Source: Marinimicrobium koreense (lineage in GTDB: Bacteria > Pseudomonadota > Gammaproteobacteria > Pseudomonadales > Cellvibrionaceae). Taken from it: a DNA stretch of 64,000 bases. The translations under genes and the position numbers were made by a program. Each line of letters opens with the position of its first letter. Within the stretch, counting starts at the first letter, position 1. The notes under the pieces were generated by a model that saw only the letters and a list, made by a program, of their open reading frames with translations, was not told the DNA's origin and did no database searches. Location: contig NZ_RJUK01000001.1 of assembly GCF_003762925.1 (NCBI RefSeq), positions 1,240,001 through 1,304,000 of the forward strand, given 5' to 3'. This document shows positions 27,974-39,708 of the stretch, in pieces.

Positions 27974-28935
27974 GGCTTCTCCCGGCCAAAGTGTTGCAAA
28001 AATCGTCGTTCAAGCCACCAGTCACCCGGGCCCTGCCAGAATCCGACGTGGCCACCAGTGCGGGGCGCTTCAAAAATCAGATGGTCATGGGCCTCGGCTT
28101 CCTCGGTCGGGAAACAGCGATCGTTGAAGAAGGGGTCGTTGCGCGCGGTAACCAGCAGGGTGGGAACGCGGATATCCCGCAGAAAAAATCGGCTGCTGCA
28201 GCGGGCGTAATAGTCGGCCGCATCGCGAAAGCCATTGAGGGGCGCCGTATAGTGCTCGTCCAGAGCCCAGAGGGTTTTCATCTGCTTCAGTCGCTGCAGA
28301 TCGAAATGCCCGGGAAATTGGGCGGCCTTGGCTTTGAGCCGACGTTTCATCGAACGGACAAAGTGTTTGTGGTACAGCCAGTTGGCCGGACGCTCCAGAG
28401 TCAACACGCACGCGAGCAGGTCCAGCGGCACCGAGGCCGTAGCCGCCGCCTCCACACCGCGCTCGCGCGCCGCCTCGCCCTGCTCACCCAGCCACTTCAG
28501 GGTGACGTTGCCCCCGAGCGAGAAGCCTCCCAGATGCAGGCGGGGAAAGCCCGCACCCGTGGCCCAGCTGATCACCGCGTCCAGATCATCACTACAGCCC
28601 GAGTGGTAGATACGCGGGGTACGATTGAGCTGGTCACCGCAACTGCGCAGATTCCAGGCGAGTACCGACCAGCCCTTGGCCAGCGCCGCCCGGGTAGTCC
28701 CGAGGATATAACCACTACGGGCACTGCCCTCCAGGCCGTGAGAGAGAATCAGCAGCGGAGCATCCGGTTCAGGGCTGCGATACAACTCGGCGTGCAACCG
28801 GTCGCCATCGGGTAAGTCGATGTCTACCGGCTCACCGGTCAGTGTCAGACGACGAATATAGCGGGGCACCAGTGTCTGGAGATGTCCGCCGGGCAGCCAT
28901 GTTGGTGCCCGGTAATCCGCGTCATTTACCGGCAT
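27970..28935 (-). CDS. YheT-type alpha/beta hydrolase
   Basis: Predicted esterase or thioesterase of the COG0429 group (E. coli YheT). The 321 residues begin MPVNDADYRAPTWLPGGHLQTLVPRYIRR, the hallmark start of this family. They have the oxyanion segment LILSHGLEGS, the nucleophile elbow LGGFSLGGNVTLKWLGE, a late acid in TARNDPF and the His in TGGHVGFW. Substrate unknown. The ATG at 28935 follows GAGGA; a longer frame to 29091 would overlap ispF and is rejected. It lies between ispF and truD, overlapping truD by 4 bp. Confidence 0.92.
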   Translation of the reverse strand: MPVNDADYRAPTWLPGGHLQTLVPRYIRRLTLTGEPVDIDLPDGDRLHAELYRSPEPDAPLLILSHGLEGSARSGYILGTTRAALAKGWSVLAWNLRSCGDQLNRTPRIYHSGCSDDLDAVISWATGAGFPRLHLGGFSLGGNVTLKWLGEQGEAARERGVEAAATASVPLDLLACVLTLERPANWLYHKHFVRSMKRRLKAKAAQFPGHFDLQRLKQMKTLWALDEHYTAPLNGFRDAADYYARCSSRFFLRDIRVPTLLVTARNDPFFNDRCFPTEEAEAHDHLIFEAPRTGGHVGFWQGPGDWWLERRFLQHFGREKP

Positions 28936-28948
28936 ACGGAAAGCGTCC

Positions 28949-29428
28949 TCAGAGTTGTTGCGGCTCGAGCAGCACCACCGCCTGAGCGGCGATGCCCTCT
29001 TCCCGGCCGGTAAAACCCAGCCGCTCGGTGGTGGTGGCCTTGATGTTGAGCTGTCCCGTGGTACAGCTGAGATCATCTGCGATCCGCTCAATCATGGAGG
29101 GGACGTGGCGGGCCATTTTCGGAGCCTGGGCAATTACCGTCATATCCGCATTGACCAACCGCCACCCCTGTGCCCGGACCTTGGCATAAACCATGCGCAA
29201 CAGCGCCCGGCTGTCGGCGTTTTTGAAGCCCGGATCGGTATCCGGAAAGTGCCGACCGATGTCCCCCAAGGCGGCGGCCCCCAGGAGGGCGTCACACAAG
29301 GCATGCAGCAGCACGTCGCCGTCCGAGTGGGCGATCAGCCCCCGGTCGTGCGCAATGGCCACACCACCGATCACTACTTTATCGCCCGGCCCGAAGGCGT
29401 GCACATCGAAGCCCTGTCCCACTCGCAT
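28949..29428 (-). CDS. ispF: 2-C-methyl-D-erythritol 2,4-cyclodiphosphate synthase
   Basis: Fifth enzyme of the MEP isoprenoid pathway, closing CDP-ME 2-phosphate to the cyclodiphosphate with CMP release. The 159 residues start [15 protein letters not shown] with the metal-binding Asp-x-His, then [25 protein letters not shown] and the C-terminal [20 protein letters not shown]. Typical length. It overlaps ispD by one base, so the pair is translationally coupled. Confidence 0.98.
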   Translation of the reverse strand: MRVGQGFDVHAFGPGDKVVIGGVAIAHDRGLIAHSDGDVLLHALCDALLGAAALGDIGRHFPDTDPGFKNADSRALLRMVYAKVRAQGWRLVNADMTVIAQAPKMARHVPSMIERIADDLSCTTGQLNIKATTTERLGFTGREEGIAAQAVVLLEPQQL

Positions 29429-30153
29429 CAGTGTTGCTCCTGTCGCTGTAAAATCGCCTCGGCCAGAGCCAGATCCTCCGGCCGGGTCACTTTGATATTG
29501 TCGGTGCGCCCTTCAACCATCAGCGGCTGATAGCCTGCCAGCTCCATCGCCGATGCCTCATCGGTCACCACCTCACCTTGCCCCAAGGCCCGAGCCAGGC
29601 ACTGATGCAGCAACTGGTAGCGGAACAGCTGTGGCGTCTGCGCCTGCCAGAGTCCTCGCCGGTCGCAGGTATCGAGAATCACGTTGCGGGGACCGACACG
29701 CTTGAGGGTATCCCCCACCGGAACGCCGAGAATGCCACCCACGGGATGATTGGCGGTGTGTCGCCGCAGGCTGGCAATGGCACTGGGCGTGATACAGGGA
29801 CGGGCGGCGTCGTGCACCAGAATCCAGTCCTCCGCCTCAGCTTGCAGGGTCAGGTAGTTCAGGGCATTGAGCACAGAGCGGCTGCGTTCACTGCCGCCAT
29901 CGACAACCGCAATCCGGACATTGCCGGCCAGCGGCAACTGCTCCCAGTAGGGGTCAGTCGGGCTCAGAGCCAACACCACTCCGGCCAGGTCGGGAATGGC
30001 CAGTAGACGTTCCAGCGTATGTTCCAGAAGGGTTTTGCCTCGCAGCCGCAGATACTGCTTGGGCAGATCTGAACGCATGCGGGTGCCAATACCCGCTGCG
30101 GGAACAATGGCCCAGCAAGGGTTCGAGGCATCGGAACGGAGGTGATTGCCCAT
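29428..30153 (-). CDS. ispD: 2-C-methyl-D-erythritol 4-phosphate cytidylyltransferase
   Basis: Third enzyme of the MEP pathway, making CDP-methylerythritol. The 241 residues carry the nucleotide-binding loop [20 protein letters not shown], the CTP-site [10 protein letters not shown] and the late [11 protein letters not shown] and [12 protein letters not shown] motifs. Typical length. It follows ftsB, as in most gammaproteobacteria (ftsB-ispD-ispF). Confidence 0.98.
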   Translation of the reverse strand: MGNHLRSDASNPCWAIVPAAGIGTRMRSDLPKQYLRLRGKTLLEHTLERLLAIPDLAGVVLALSPTDPYWEQLPLAGNVRIAVVDGGSERSRSVLNALNYLTLQAEAEDWILVHDAARPCITPSAIASLRRHTANHPVGGILGVPVGDTLKRVGPRNVILDTCDRRGLWQAQTPQLFRYQLLHQCLARALGQGEVVTDEASAMELAGYQPLMVEGRTDNIKVTRPEDLALAEAILQRQEQH

Positions 30154-30182
30154 ATACGTTTCCGAAGACGTCTGAGGTCGGT

Positions 30183-30461
30183 TTATTCTTGGGGATCGAC
30201 GACCATGAAGAAGGTCTCGCCGTCGCGGATCATGCCCAAATCCTCTCGGGCCCGCTCTTCGATGCTGTCCAGCCCTTCCTTGAGTTCATCCACTTCCACG
30301 GCCAGCCGACGGTTGCGCGCTTTGAGCCGCTCGTTGGCCAGCTCCTGCGCCCGAATGTCGCGGTCCAGTCGCGTCACGTCTGCCCAGCTTCCTTCTGCAA
30401 TCCACAAGCGGTATTGCAGGGCGGTGAATAGCACTATCAGGATGGCCAACAGAATTTTCAT
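30183..30461 (-). CDS. ftsB: Cell division protein FtsB
   Basis: Small bitopic divisome protein that bridges FtsL and FtsQ. The 92 residues have one N-terminal membrane helix (ILLAILIVLFTALQYRLW) followed by a periplasmic coiled coil (LDRDIRAQELANERLKARN, VDELKEGLDSIEERAREDLGMI). The ATG at 30461 with AGGAG 9 bases upstream is preferred to a TTG three codons earlier. Between eno and ispD; the gap to eno contains a REP-like pair. Confidence 0.95.
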   Translation of the reverse strand: MKILLAILIVLFTALQYRLWIAEGSWADVTRLDRDIRAQELANERLKARNRRLAVEVDELKEGLDSIEERAREDLGMIRDGETFFMVVDPQE

Positions 30462-30512
30462 TGTTACCAACTCCTGGTTAGTGGATCGTGGGGTAGATGC
30501 TCTCGGGTAAGC

Positions 30513-30615
30513 GGTGGATGACGCGCTTTGCGCTTATCCACCCTACATAGCTGCGGTTACGGCGGATGGCACCGTGGTTTGCGTAGGGCGGATAAGGCCA
30601 AAGGCCGCATCCGCC
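30513..30615. repeat. Inverted pair of REP-like repeats between eno and ftsB
   Basis: Two copies face each other: 30513-30546, which on the minus strand reads GTAGGGTGGATAAGCGCAAA..., and 30583-30615, which on the plus strand reads GTAGGGCGGATAAGGCCAAA.... Each is an imperfect palindrome (GGCGGATAAGGCC...GGCCGCATCCGCC) starting with GTAGGG. Further copies lie at 42.3, 43.2 and 52.8 kb. The pairing is like the BIMEs of enterobacteria; whether they share a mechanism is unknown. Confidence 0.85.
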
Positions 30616-30661
30616 GTTACACCATCCCTACTTCAAACCGATCCGCCGTTTCCCGCCGATC

Positions 30662-31996
<1,335 letters not shown>

Positions 31997-32008
31997 TTAC
32001 TGCGTTCG

Positions 32009-32872
<864 letters not shown>

Positions 32873-32909
32873 CTATCGTTGGCGAGCCCCGCAGGGCCCG
32901 CGAGGCGGA

Positions 32910-34547
<1,638 letters not shown>

Positions 34548-34658
34548 TCAGTACGATCGAGGGACAGACAAATACCGGACGCCAACGCTGTGCTTGTCGT
34601 TGGGGTATTTCTCTTCAGGACGGGGCGCCAGAGTACCAGAAAGGCGGGATAGCCTCAA

Positions 34659-35990
34659 TCAAAAGTTGTACCACCTCAGGCGGTAGCCCGGCTGGCCCGG
34701 GGCCGCCGAGAAGCCCTTGCAGACCCACAGATCCCCGGCGGCCACCAGAGTCTCGCCGCTGTAAATCAGTGGCAGCCTGGCCCGCCACCAAGGGGCCAGG
34801 GCGTACTCCTGCAGCAGCTTCTTCAGGGTCTGTGAGTGGGCCCGCCCCTCAGGCTGACAGCGTTCACCCCCCTGACGCCACCGAATCGAGAGCTCCGTCA
34901 GCCCCGCCGCCAGGCGGGAACCATTGCCGCCGAAATCGTCCCTTTCAAAGACCAAAACAGCGCCCCCCGGCAACACCACCCGCCCCGATCCGCTCAATTC
35001 CACGGGGATAGGCTGCGAAGGCAGAGGGGCCTCAAGCGGGGTACCGTTCAGCAAGTACAGGCCCTGACGAAACCGCCGCAACGCCCAGCCCTCCCAGGCC
35101 ACACACGCCCCGGCGTCCTCCCGCCCGTCAATCAACTGGCGGTCGACCTCCGCCAACCGATCACGATTCAACCCCGGCACCCCACGCTCCCTGAACCAGA
35201 CCCGCAGCACCTGATGGCGCCGCGCCGGCGACAGGCCCTGTAACCCCGGAAGACTGAGCACCCACCCCGCAGCAGCGTGCGGATCGGCAGACTCAGGGGT
35301 CAGACGCGCCAAGTCCTCCCGCGCGTATTCTTCCAGGAGTACCTCGGACTCGGCGCACAGCGCCGCACTCTGCCCCCAACTATCCACCAGATGCGGCCAG
35401 CGCTCCCGCAACGTGGGCATGACCCGGTGGCGGAGAAAGTTGCGATCAAATTGCAGGTCGTCGTTGCTCTCATCCTCAATCCAGGATAAGCGGTGACTGC
35501 GGGCATAATCTTCAAGCTCACTCCGGCTAACGCCCAGCAGCGGACGCCAGAGCTCCCCCGCTCCCAACGGCCGCCGCGCCGCCATCCCCGCCAACCCCCG
35601 AACCCCGGATCCGCGCCCCAGGCGCATCAGCAGGGTTTCCACCTGATCGTCCCCGTGGTGGGCGGTGAGCAGTATTTCATCGGGCTGGAGCTGTTGAATG
35701 AACGCCTGGTAACGCGCTTCACGCGCGGCGTCTTCCAGTCCCTTGCCGTCTTTCCGAACATCGACGGTCACCACGTCCAAAGGCACGCCGAGCTGTTCAC
35801 ACAGTGTTTCGCAGTGACGCTGCCATTGGTCGGCATTAGGAGACAAGCCATGATGAACATGCACCGCCCGCACCTCCGAACACCGACGCGCCACCGCATG
35901 CAGCAACACGCTGGAATCCAACCCACCACTGAGCGCGACGCAATAGCGACGGTCTTCTGGAAGTGTTTGGATGGACTGTTTTAAGGGCAT
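34659..35990 (-). CDS. tilS: tRNA(Ile)-lysidine synthase
   Basis: Attaches lysine to C34 of the CAU-anticodon tRNA-Ile so that it reads AUA. The 443 residues from MPLKQSIQTLPEDRRYCVAL carry the PP-loop ALSGGLDSSVLL, the HHGLSPNADQWQRHCE segment, AHHGDDQVETLLMRLGRGSG, and C-terminal domains ending PGYRLRWYNF. The frame continues upstream to 36095, but those codons (SPHGWVHGG...) are translated palindromic repeat, so I start at the ATG at 35990. Its ribosome site is weak (AACTGAG). Divergent from the S9 peptidase; repeat element A lies just upstream. Confidence 0.95.
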   Translation of the reverse strand: MPLKQSIQTLPEDRRYCVALSGGLDSSVLLHAVARRCSEVRAVHVHHGLSPNADQWQRHCETLCEQLGVPLDVVTVDVRKDGKGLEDAAREARYQAFIQQLQPDEILLTAHHGDDQVETLLMRLGRGSGVRGLAGMAARRPLGAGELWRPLLGVSRSELEDYARSHRLSWIEDESNDDLQFDRNFLRHRVMPTLRERWPHLVDSWGQSAALCAESEVLLEEYAREDLARLTPESADPHAAAGWVLSLPGLQGLSPARRHQVLRVWFRERGVPGLNRDRLAEVDRQLIDGREDAGACVAWEGWALRRFRQGLYLLNGTPLEAPLPSQPIPVELSGSGRVVLPGGAVLVFERDDFGGNGSRLAAGLTELSIRWRQGGERCQPEGRAHSQTLKKLLQEYALAPWWRARLPLIYSGETLVAAGDLWVCKGFSAAPGQPGYRLRWYNF

Positions 35991-36028
35991 CTCAGTTACT
36001 GTGAAAGTGTTGTCTTTACATTGAGTCC

Positions 36029-36138
36029 GGCGGGCAGGCGGTATACCGGTTCGAGACCCGCCGTGAACCCATCCATGGGGGCTTCTCGTCGACATCCATG
36101 TCTCCGAGAGTCTCGAACCGGTATACCGCCTGCCCGCC
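36029..36138. repeat. Palindromic three-helix element A (plus-oriented core)
   Basis: Perfect 29-bp inverted arms (36029-36057 and 36110-36138, inner ends GAGAC/GTCTC) enclose a 52-base core. The core contains hairpin CCCA-TCCA-TGGG (36068-36079) and a second hairpin, outer stem TCTCG/CGAGA with inner GACA-TCCA-TGTC (36091-36102). On the minus strand both loops read TGGA inside ATGGAT. Same family as 36217-36325 and 52640-52739. Confidence 0.9.
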
Positions 36139-36216
36139 TCAGTGCCAACCTGAAATCCTGCAGTAACGTCTCAACCAGTGGAGACAGACAGTATGAAGCT
36201 CATCGGTTGGCACGTA

Positions 36217-36325
36217 GGCCTCGGCAAGGTGAACCCTTTGGAGACTCTCGGAGGCAGGGAGCCGACGAGAAGCCTACAGGGATGTATTCACGGCGGGTCT
36301 CCAAAGGGTTCACCTTGCCGAGGCC
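36217..36325. repeat. Palindromic three-helix element B (minus-oriented core)
   Basis: Perfect 29-bp arms (36217-36245 and 36297-36325) whose sequence differs from element A at many positions but keeps the inner GAGAC/GTCTC. The 51-base core is the reverse of A. On the plus strand it has TCTCG...CGAGA enclosing GGC-AGGGA-GCC (36253-36263), then TACA-GGGA-TGTA (36275-36286). Relative to A, stem changes are paired (C:G to T:A, A:T to G:C). Confidence 0.9.
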
Positions 36326-36472
36326 GGACGCTCCAAGAACCTCGAAGTCACAAAACCGAACCACATTGATAAACCGCCAACGATCACTGACAATGAAGGC
36401 ATTGTCACCGTTTGGTTAGGGGTTGTCCACGACCACCCACCGAACGACTCAACCAACCGCGACAGGACTCCT

Positions 36473-38410
36473 ATGGCTACCACCGCCCCTTACGGAAGTT
36501 GGGCCTCGCCCATCAAAGCCCAGACCCTCACCCAGGGCACCGTCCGCCTCAGCGAACCCGCCATCGACGGCGACGACATCTACTGGCTCGAATCCCGCCC
36601 CAGCGAAAAAGGCCGCAGCGTACTCGTGCGGCTCAACGCCCAGGGCCTGCGCCAGGATGTTACCCCCCATCCCCACAGCGTACGCACCCGCGCCAACGAA
36701 TACGGCGGCGGCAGCTACTGCGTGCAGGACGGCGTCGTCTACTGCGTACTCGACAGCGATCAACGCATCTATCGGCTCATCGGCAAAGAGCTCACCGCTA
36801 TCTCCCCGGAAGGCGATTATCGCTATGCCGACCTCACACTGGATAGCGAGCGTCAGCGTCTGATCTGTGTGCGTGAAGGTCACACCGACAGCGGTACCGA
36901 GGAGAAAGCGGAGATTGTCGCCATCGCACTGGACAGCAGTGGCGAAACCCGGGTGCTTGCCTCCGGTGCGGATTTTTACAGCAACCCGCGCCTGAGCCCC
37001 GATGGAACCCAGTTCTGCTACCTGTGCTGGAATCACCCCAATATGCCCTGGGACAGCACCGAGTGCCATCTGGCGGAGGTATCCGAGGATGGGGCACTGA
37101 AGAATGTCCGGATGATCGCCGGGGGCGAGGACGAGTCAGTGTTTCAGCCGCAGTGGGCCCCGGATGGTGAGCTGTATTTTGTCTCGGATCGCAACAACTG
37201 GTGGAACCTGTACCGCTGGACCGGGGAGGATGCGGAAACCCTGTGCCACCTGGACGCGGAGTTTGCCACGCCCCAGTGGGTGTTCGGCATGTCCACTTAC
37301 GATTTTCTCGGCCCCAATACCGTACTGTGCACCTACACCCAGGAAGGCTATTGGCTGTTGGCGCGACTGGACCTGACCCACGGCAGCCTGACCCGGATCG
37401 AGACCGGCATGACCGATATCAGCTCGGTCCGCTGTGGCGGCGGCAAGGGCCTGTTTCTGGGGGCCAACGCGCAGCACAACACCTGCCTCTGGGCTTTCCG
37501 CCCCGAGGGCACCGAGGCGCTGGTGCCGCTGGCCCGTTCAGCGTCAACGGACCCGGACCATCACTACCTGTCCAACCCGGAACCCATGACCTTCGAAACC
37601 GCCGATGGCGAAGAGGCGCACGGTTTCTATTACCCGCCCCACAATCCCGACTTTGTGGCACCGGAAAGCGAACGCCCGCCGCTGCTGGTGATGTGCCACG
37701 GCGGCCCCACCGGCGCCACCCAGACTGCCCTGAACCTTAAAATCCAGTTCTGGACCAGCCGCGGTTTTGCCGTGCTGGATGTCAATTACCGTGGCAGTAC
37801 CGGTTACGGCCGCCGTTATCGCGAACGACTCAAGGGCAACTGGGGTGTGACCGATGTGATCGATGTAAGCAGCGGCGCCGAGGCCCTGGCGCAACAGGGG
37901 CTGGCGGATCCGGAACGCTGCGCCATTCGCGGCAGCAGTGCCGGGGGCTACACAGTGCTGGCCGCCCTCACCTTCCGCGACACTTTTCAGGCCGGCGCCA
38001 GCCTCTATGGCATTGGCGATCTGGAAGCCCTGGCCCGGGATACCCACAAGTTTGAATCCCGCTACCTCGACACTCTGGTGGGCCCCTACCCCGCACAGCA
38101 AGCCGTGTATCAGGAGCGCTCCCCGATCAGGCACATTGAACAACTCCAGTGCCCGGTGATTTTCCTGCAGGGTGAAGAGGACAAGATCGTTCCCCCCAAC
38201 CAGGCCGAAGCCATGGTCAAGGCACTGACCGACAAGGGCATCGCCAACGCGCTGGTACTGTTTCCCGAAGAGGGCCACGGTTTCCGCCAGGGCCCGAACA
38301 TCGAGCGAGCCCTGGAGGCCGAGCTGTATTTTTATGGCCAGGTTTTCGGTTTCACGCCAGCCGACAACATTGAACCGGTGCCCATCGCTCACCTGAAGGA
38401 GATCCACTGA
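36473..38410 (+). CDS. S9-family prolyl oligopeptidase-like peptidase
   Basis: Predicted serine peptidase of the acylaminoacyl/dipeptidyl-peptidase branch of S9. The 645 residues have an N-terminal beta-propeller (about 1-390, repeats such as NPRLSPDGTQFCYLCWN and FQPQWAPDGELYFVSDRNNWWNLY) and a C-terminal alpha/beta hydrolase domain. The catalytic Ser is Ser489 (RGSSAGGYT), with Asp in GEEDKIVPP and His in EEGHGFR. No signal peptide, so cytoplasmic. The ATG has AGGA 8 bases upstream. greB follows after 2 bp, so the two are cotranscribed. Natural substrates unknown. Confidence 0.95.
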   Translation: MATTAPYGSWASPIKAQTLTQGTVRLSEPAIDGDDIYWLESRPSEKGRSVLVRLNAQGLRQDVTPHPHSVRTRANEYGGGSYCVQDGVVYCVLDSDQRIYRLIGKELTAISPEGDYRYADLTLDSERQRLICVREGHTDSGTEEKAEIVAIALDSSGETRVLASGADFYSNPRLSPDGTQFCYLCWNHPNMPWDSTECHLAEVSEDGALKNVRMIAGGEDESVFQPQWAPDGELYFVSDRNNWWNLYRWTGEDAETLCHLDAEFATPQWVFGMSTYDFLGPNTVLCTYTQEGYWLLARLDLTHGSLTRIETGMTDISSVRCGGGKGLFLGANAQHNTCLWAFRPEGTEALVPLARSASTDPDHHYLSNPEPMTFETADGEEAHGFYYPPHNPDFVAPESERPPLLVMCHGGPTGATQTALNLKIQFWTSRGFAVLDVNYRGSTGYGRRYRERLKGNWGVTDVIDVSSGAEALAQQGLADPERCAIRGSSAGGYTVLAALTFRDTFQAGASLYGIGDLEALARDTHKFESRYLDTLVGPYPAQQAVYQERSPIRHIEQLQCPVIFLQGEEDKIVPPNQAEAMVKALTDKGIANALVLFPEEGHGFRQGPNIERALEAELYFYGQVFGFTPADNIEPVPIAHLKEIH

Positions 38411-38412
38411 GT

Positions 38413-38967
38413 ATGGGCCGCTGGCGTCCCCCCGCCCCCCGAAGCTCGCCCTACATCACGCCGACGGGCGCCCGCCGGCTCAAGGAAGAGCTGACCCAAC
38501 TGTGGAAGGTTGAACGCCCGCAGGTCACCCAGACCGTGCACGAGGCCGCAAAAAACGGCGACCGCTCGGAAAATGGCGATTACATCTACGGCAAAAAACG
38601 CCTGCGGGAAATCGACCGCCGGGTGCGCTACCTGAGCAAACGCCTGGAAAACGTGACCATTGTCGATCGCCTGCCTGAGGACCGGAGCAAAATTTTCTTC
38701 GGTGCCTGGGTGACGCTGGAAGATGAGGACGGTGAAGAGCGCACTTACCAGATCGTCGGGCCGGACGAGTTTGATCTCAGCAAGGGGCAGCTCAGCGTCG
38801 ACTCGCCACTGGCCCGGCAGCTACTCGGAAAGCGGGTGGACGATGAAGTGGCGGTAAGGACCCCGGAACACGGGGAGCTGGTTTATTGGGTGGCGGCCAT
38901 TGAATACCGCCCATACGATGACCCGCTGATCTCGGCCAACCAGACAGTGCCGCCATCACTCGGCTGA
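38413..38967 (+). CDS. greB: Transcription elongation factor GreB
   Basis: Rescues backtracked RNA polymerase by stimulating transcript cleavage. The 184 residues contain the coiled-coil domain with the acidic tip (AAKNGDRSENGDYIYGKKRLREID) and the FKBP-like domain with VTLEDEDGEERTYQIVGPDEFD and the final RPYDDP typical of GreB rather than GreA. The N terminus is slightly extended (MGRWRPPAPRSSPYITPTGARR). It starts 2 bp after the S9 peptidase stop. Confidence 0.95.
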   Translation: MGRWRPPAPRSSPYITPTGARRLKEELTQLWKVERPQVTQTVHEAAKNGDRSENGDYIYGKKRLREIDRRVRYLSKRLENVTIVDRLPEDRSKIFFGAWVTLEDEDGEERTYQIVGPDEFDLSKGQLSVDSPLARQLLGKRVDDEVAVRTPEHGELVYWVAAIEYRPYDDPLISANQTVPPSLG

Positions 38968-38995
38968 GGACAGAATCCAGACATGTAAAAAATAG

Positions 38996-39024
38996 TTGAC
39001 ATCACTAAAGGTGTCCAATATATT
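38996..39024 (+). promoter_or_regulatory. Strong sigma-70 promoter of the membrane-protein/XRE pair
   Basis: A perfect TTGACA (38996-39001), a 17-base spacer and TATATT (39019-39024). A GGTGTCC at 39010-39016 inside the spacer has its exact inverse GGACACC at 39046-39052, just downstream of the start region. These could be operator half-sites for the XRE regulator encoded by the operon. Confidence 0.7.
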
Positions 39025-39055
39025 TTACTTTCCGTCAAATATAGAGGACACCGAA

Positions 39056-39475
39056 ATGTCACTCAGCTATCGTGAGAAAAGCCAATGGCTTATGTTACTG
39101 GCCCTGATTCTGGTTTACGGGCACTACTTTGTGCGGGTCATACCTGGTCATGGCGCTGATGTCAGCGACCACCAAGTCTGGCTCATTGGGGGCACCATCA
39201 TCGCCATTATTATCCTTAGTGTTATCGGCCAGGTCGTGCTGGCGATCCTGGAAAAGCCAGAACCGTCAGATGAGCGTGACCAGCTTATCGCGCTCAGGGG
39301 AACGAAAATCAAATCCATACTACTGGCCGTCGGCGCTATTGGCGCGATAACCGCGGCAGTGACCTTGACCGGTAACTTTTGGCTGGTACAGATTCTGATT
39401 TTCAGCCTGGTCCTGTCAGAAATAGCTGACACCGCCGTGCAGCTATACCATTACCGCTGGGGCATGTCATGGTGA
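39056..39475 (+). CDS. Small multi-pass membrane protein of unknown function
   Basis: A 139-residue protein with four hydrophobic segments: WLMLLALILVYGHYFV, VWLIGGTIIAIIILSVIGQVVLAIL, ILLAVGAIGAITAAVTL and LVQILIFSLVLSEIADTAVQLY. A charged loop (EKPEPSDERDQLIALRGTKI) lies between the second and third. The DERD-x-x-I-x-x-RG pattern is common in small membrane proteins paired with XRE regulators. The ATG at 39056 has AGAGGA 7 bases upstream. The next gene overlaps its end by 7 bp. I cannot name a function. Confidence 0.85.
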   Translation: MSLSYREKSQWLMLLALILVYGHYFVRVIPGHGADVSDHQVWLIGGTIIAIIILSVIGQVVLAILEKPEPSDERDQLIALRGTKIKSILLAVGAIGAITAAVTLTGNFWLVQILIFSLVLSEIADTAVQLYHYRWGMSW

Positions 39476-39708
39476 AGTCTGACGAAAAAAGCAAGTCCAC
39501 AGGCATTGGTAATCACATTCGTACTCTGCGGTTTCATCATGGAGAGCTTTCACAAAAGGCCCTGGCTGAACGAGTCGGTGTGACCCGACAAACCATCAAC
39601 GCCATCGAGCAGAACAAGTATTCTCCCTCACTGGAGCTGGCTTTCAAAATCAGTCATGTGTTCGAACGACCAATTACCGACGTTTTCTACTACGAAGCAG
39701 AGCGGTAA
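39469..39708 (+). CDS. XRE-family transcriptional regulator
   Basis: A 79-residue single-domain helix-turn-helix protein: IGNHIRTLRFHHGELSQKALAERVGVTRQTINAIEQNKYSPSLELAFKISHVFERPITDVFYYE. This is the compact YozG-like type found next to small membrane proteins. It overlaps the membrane-protein gene by 7 bp, so the pair is one operon, probably self-regulated through the inverted half-sites around its promoter. No enzymatic or ligand domain. Confidence 0.93.
   Translation: MVKSDEKSKSTGIGNHIRTLRFHHGELSQKALAERVGVTRQTINAIEQNKYSPSLELAFKISHVFERPITDVFYYEAER

Larger units (their letters stand above)
35991..36472. other. Repeat-filled gap between tilS and the S9 peptidase
   Basis: 482 bp between divergent genes. 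It holds two large palindromic elements (36029-36138 and 36217-36325) in opposite orientations and separated by 78 bp. That spacer has its own small inverted repeats: GTGCCAACC...GGTTGGCAC, and GTCTC-AACCAGTG-GAGAC at 36168-36185. A small hairpin, TGACAATG-AAGG-CATTGTCA, lies at 36388-36407. No credible gene and no clear promoter seen. Confidence 0.8.

Noticed and set aside
35991-36095. N-terminal extension of TilS (SPHGWVHGG...)
   Set aside because: These codons are translated palindromic element A; the conserved protein starts at 35990.
36168-36185. GTCTC-AACCAGTG-GAGAC as a separate regulatory operator
   Set aside because: Too short and its ends copy the GAGAC/GTCTC ends of the adjacent elements, so it is better treated as part of the repeat unit.
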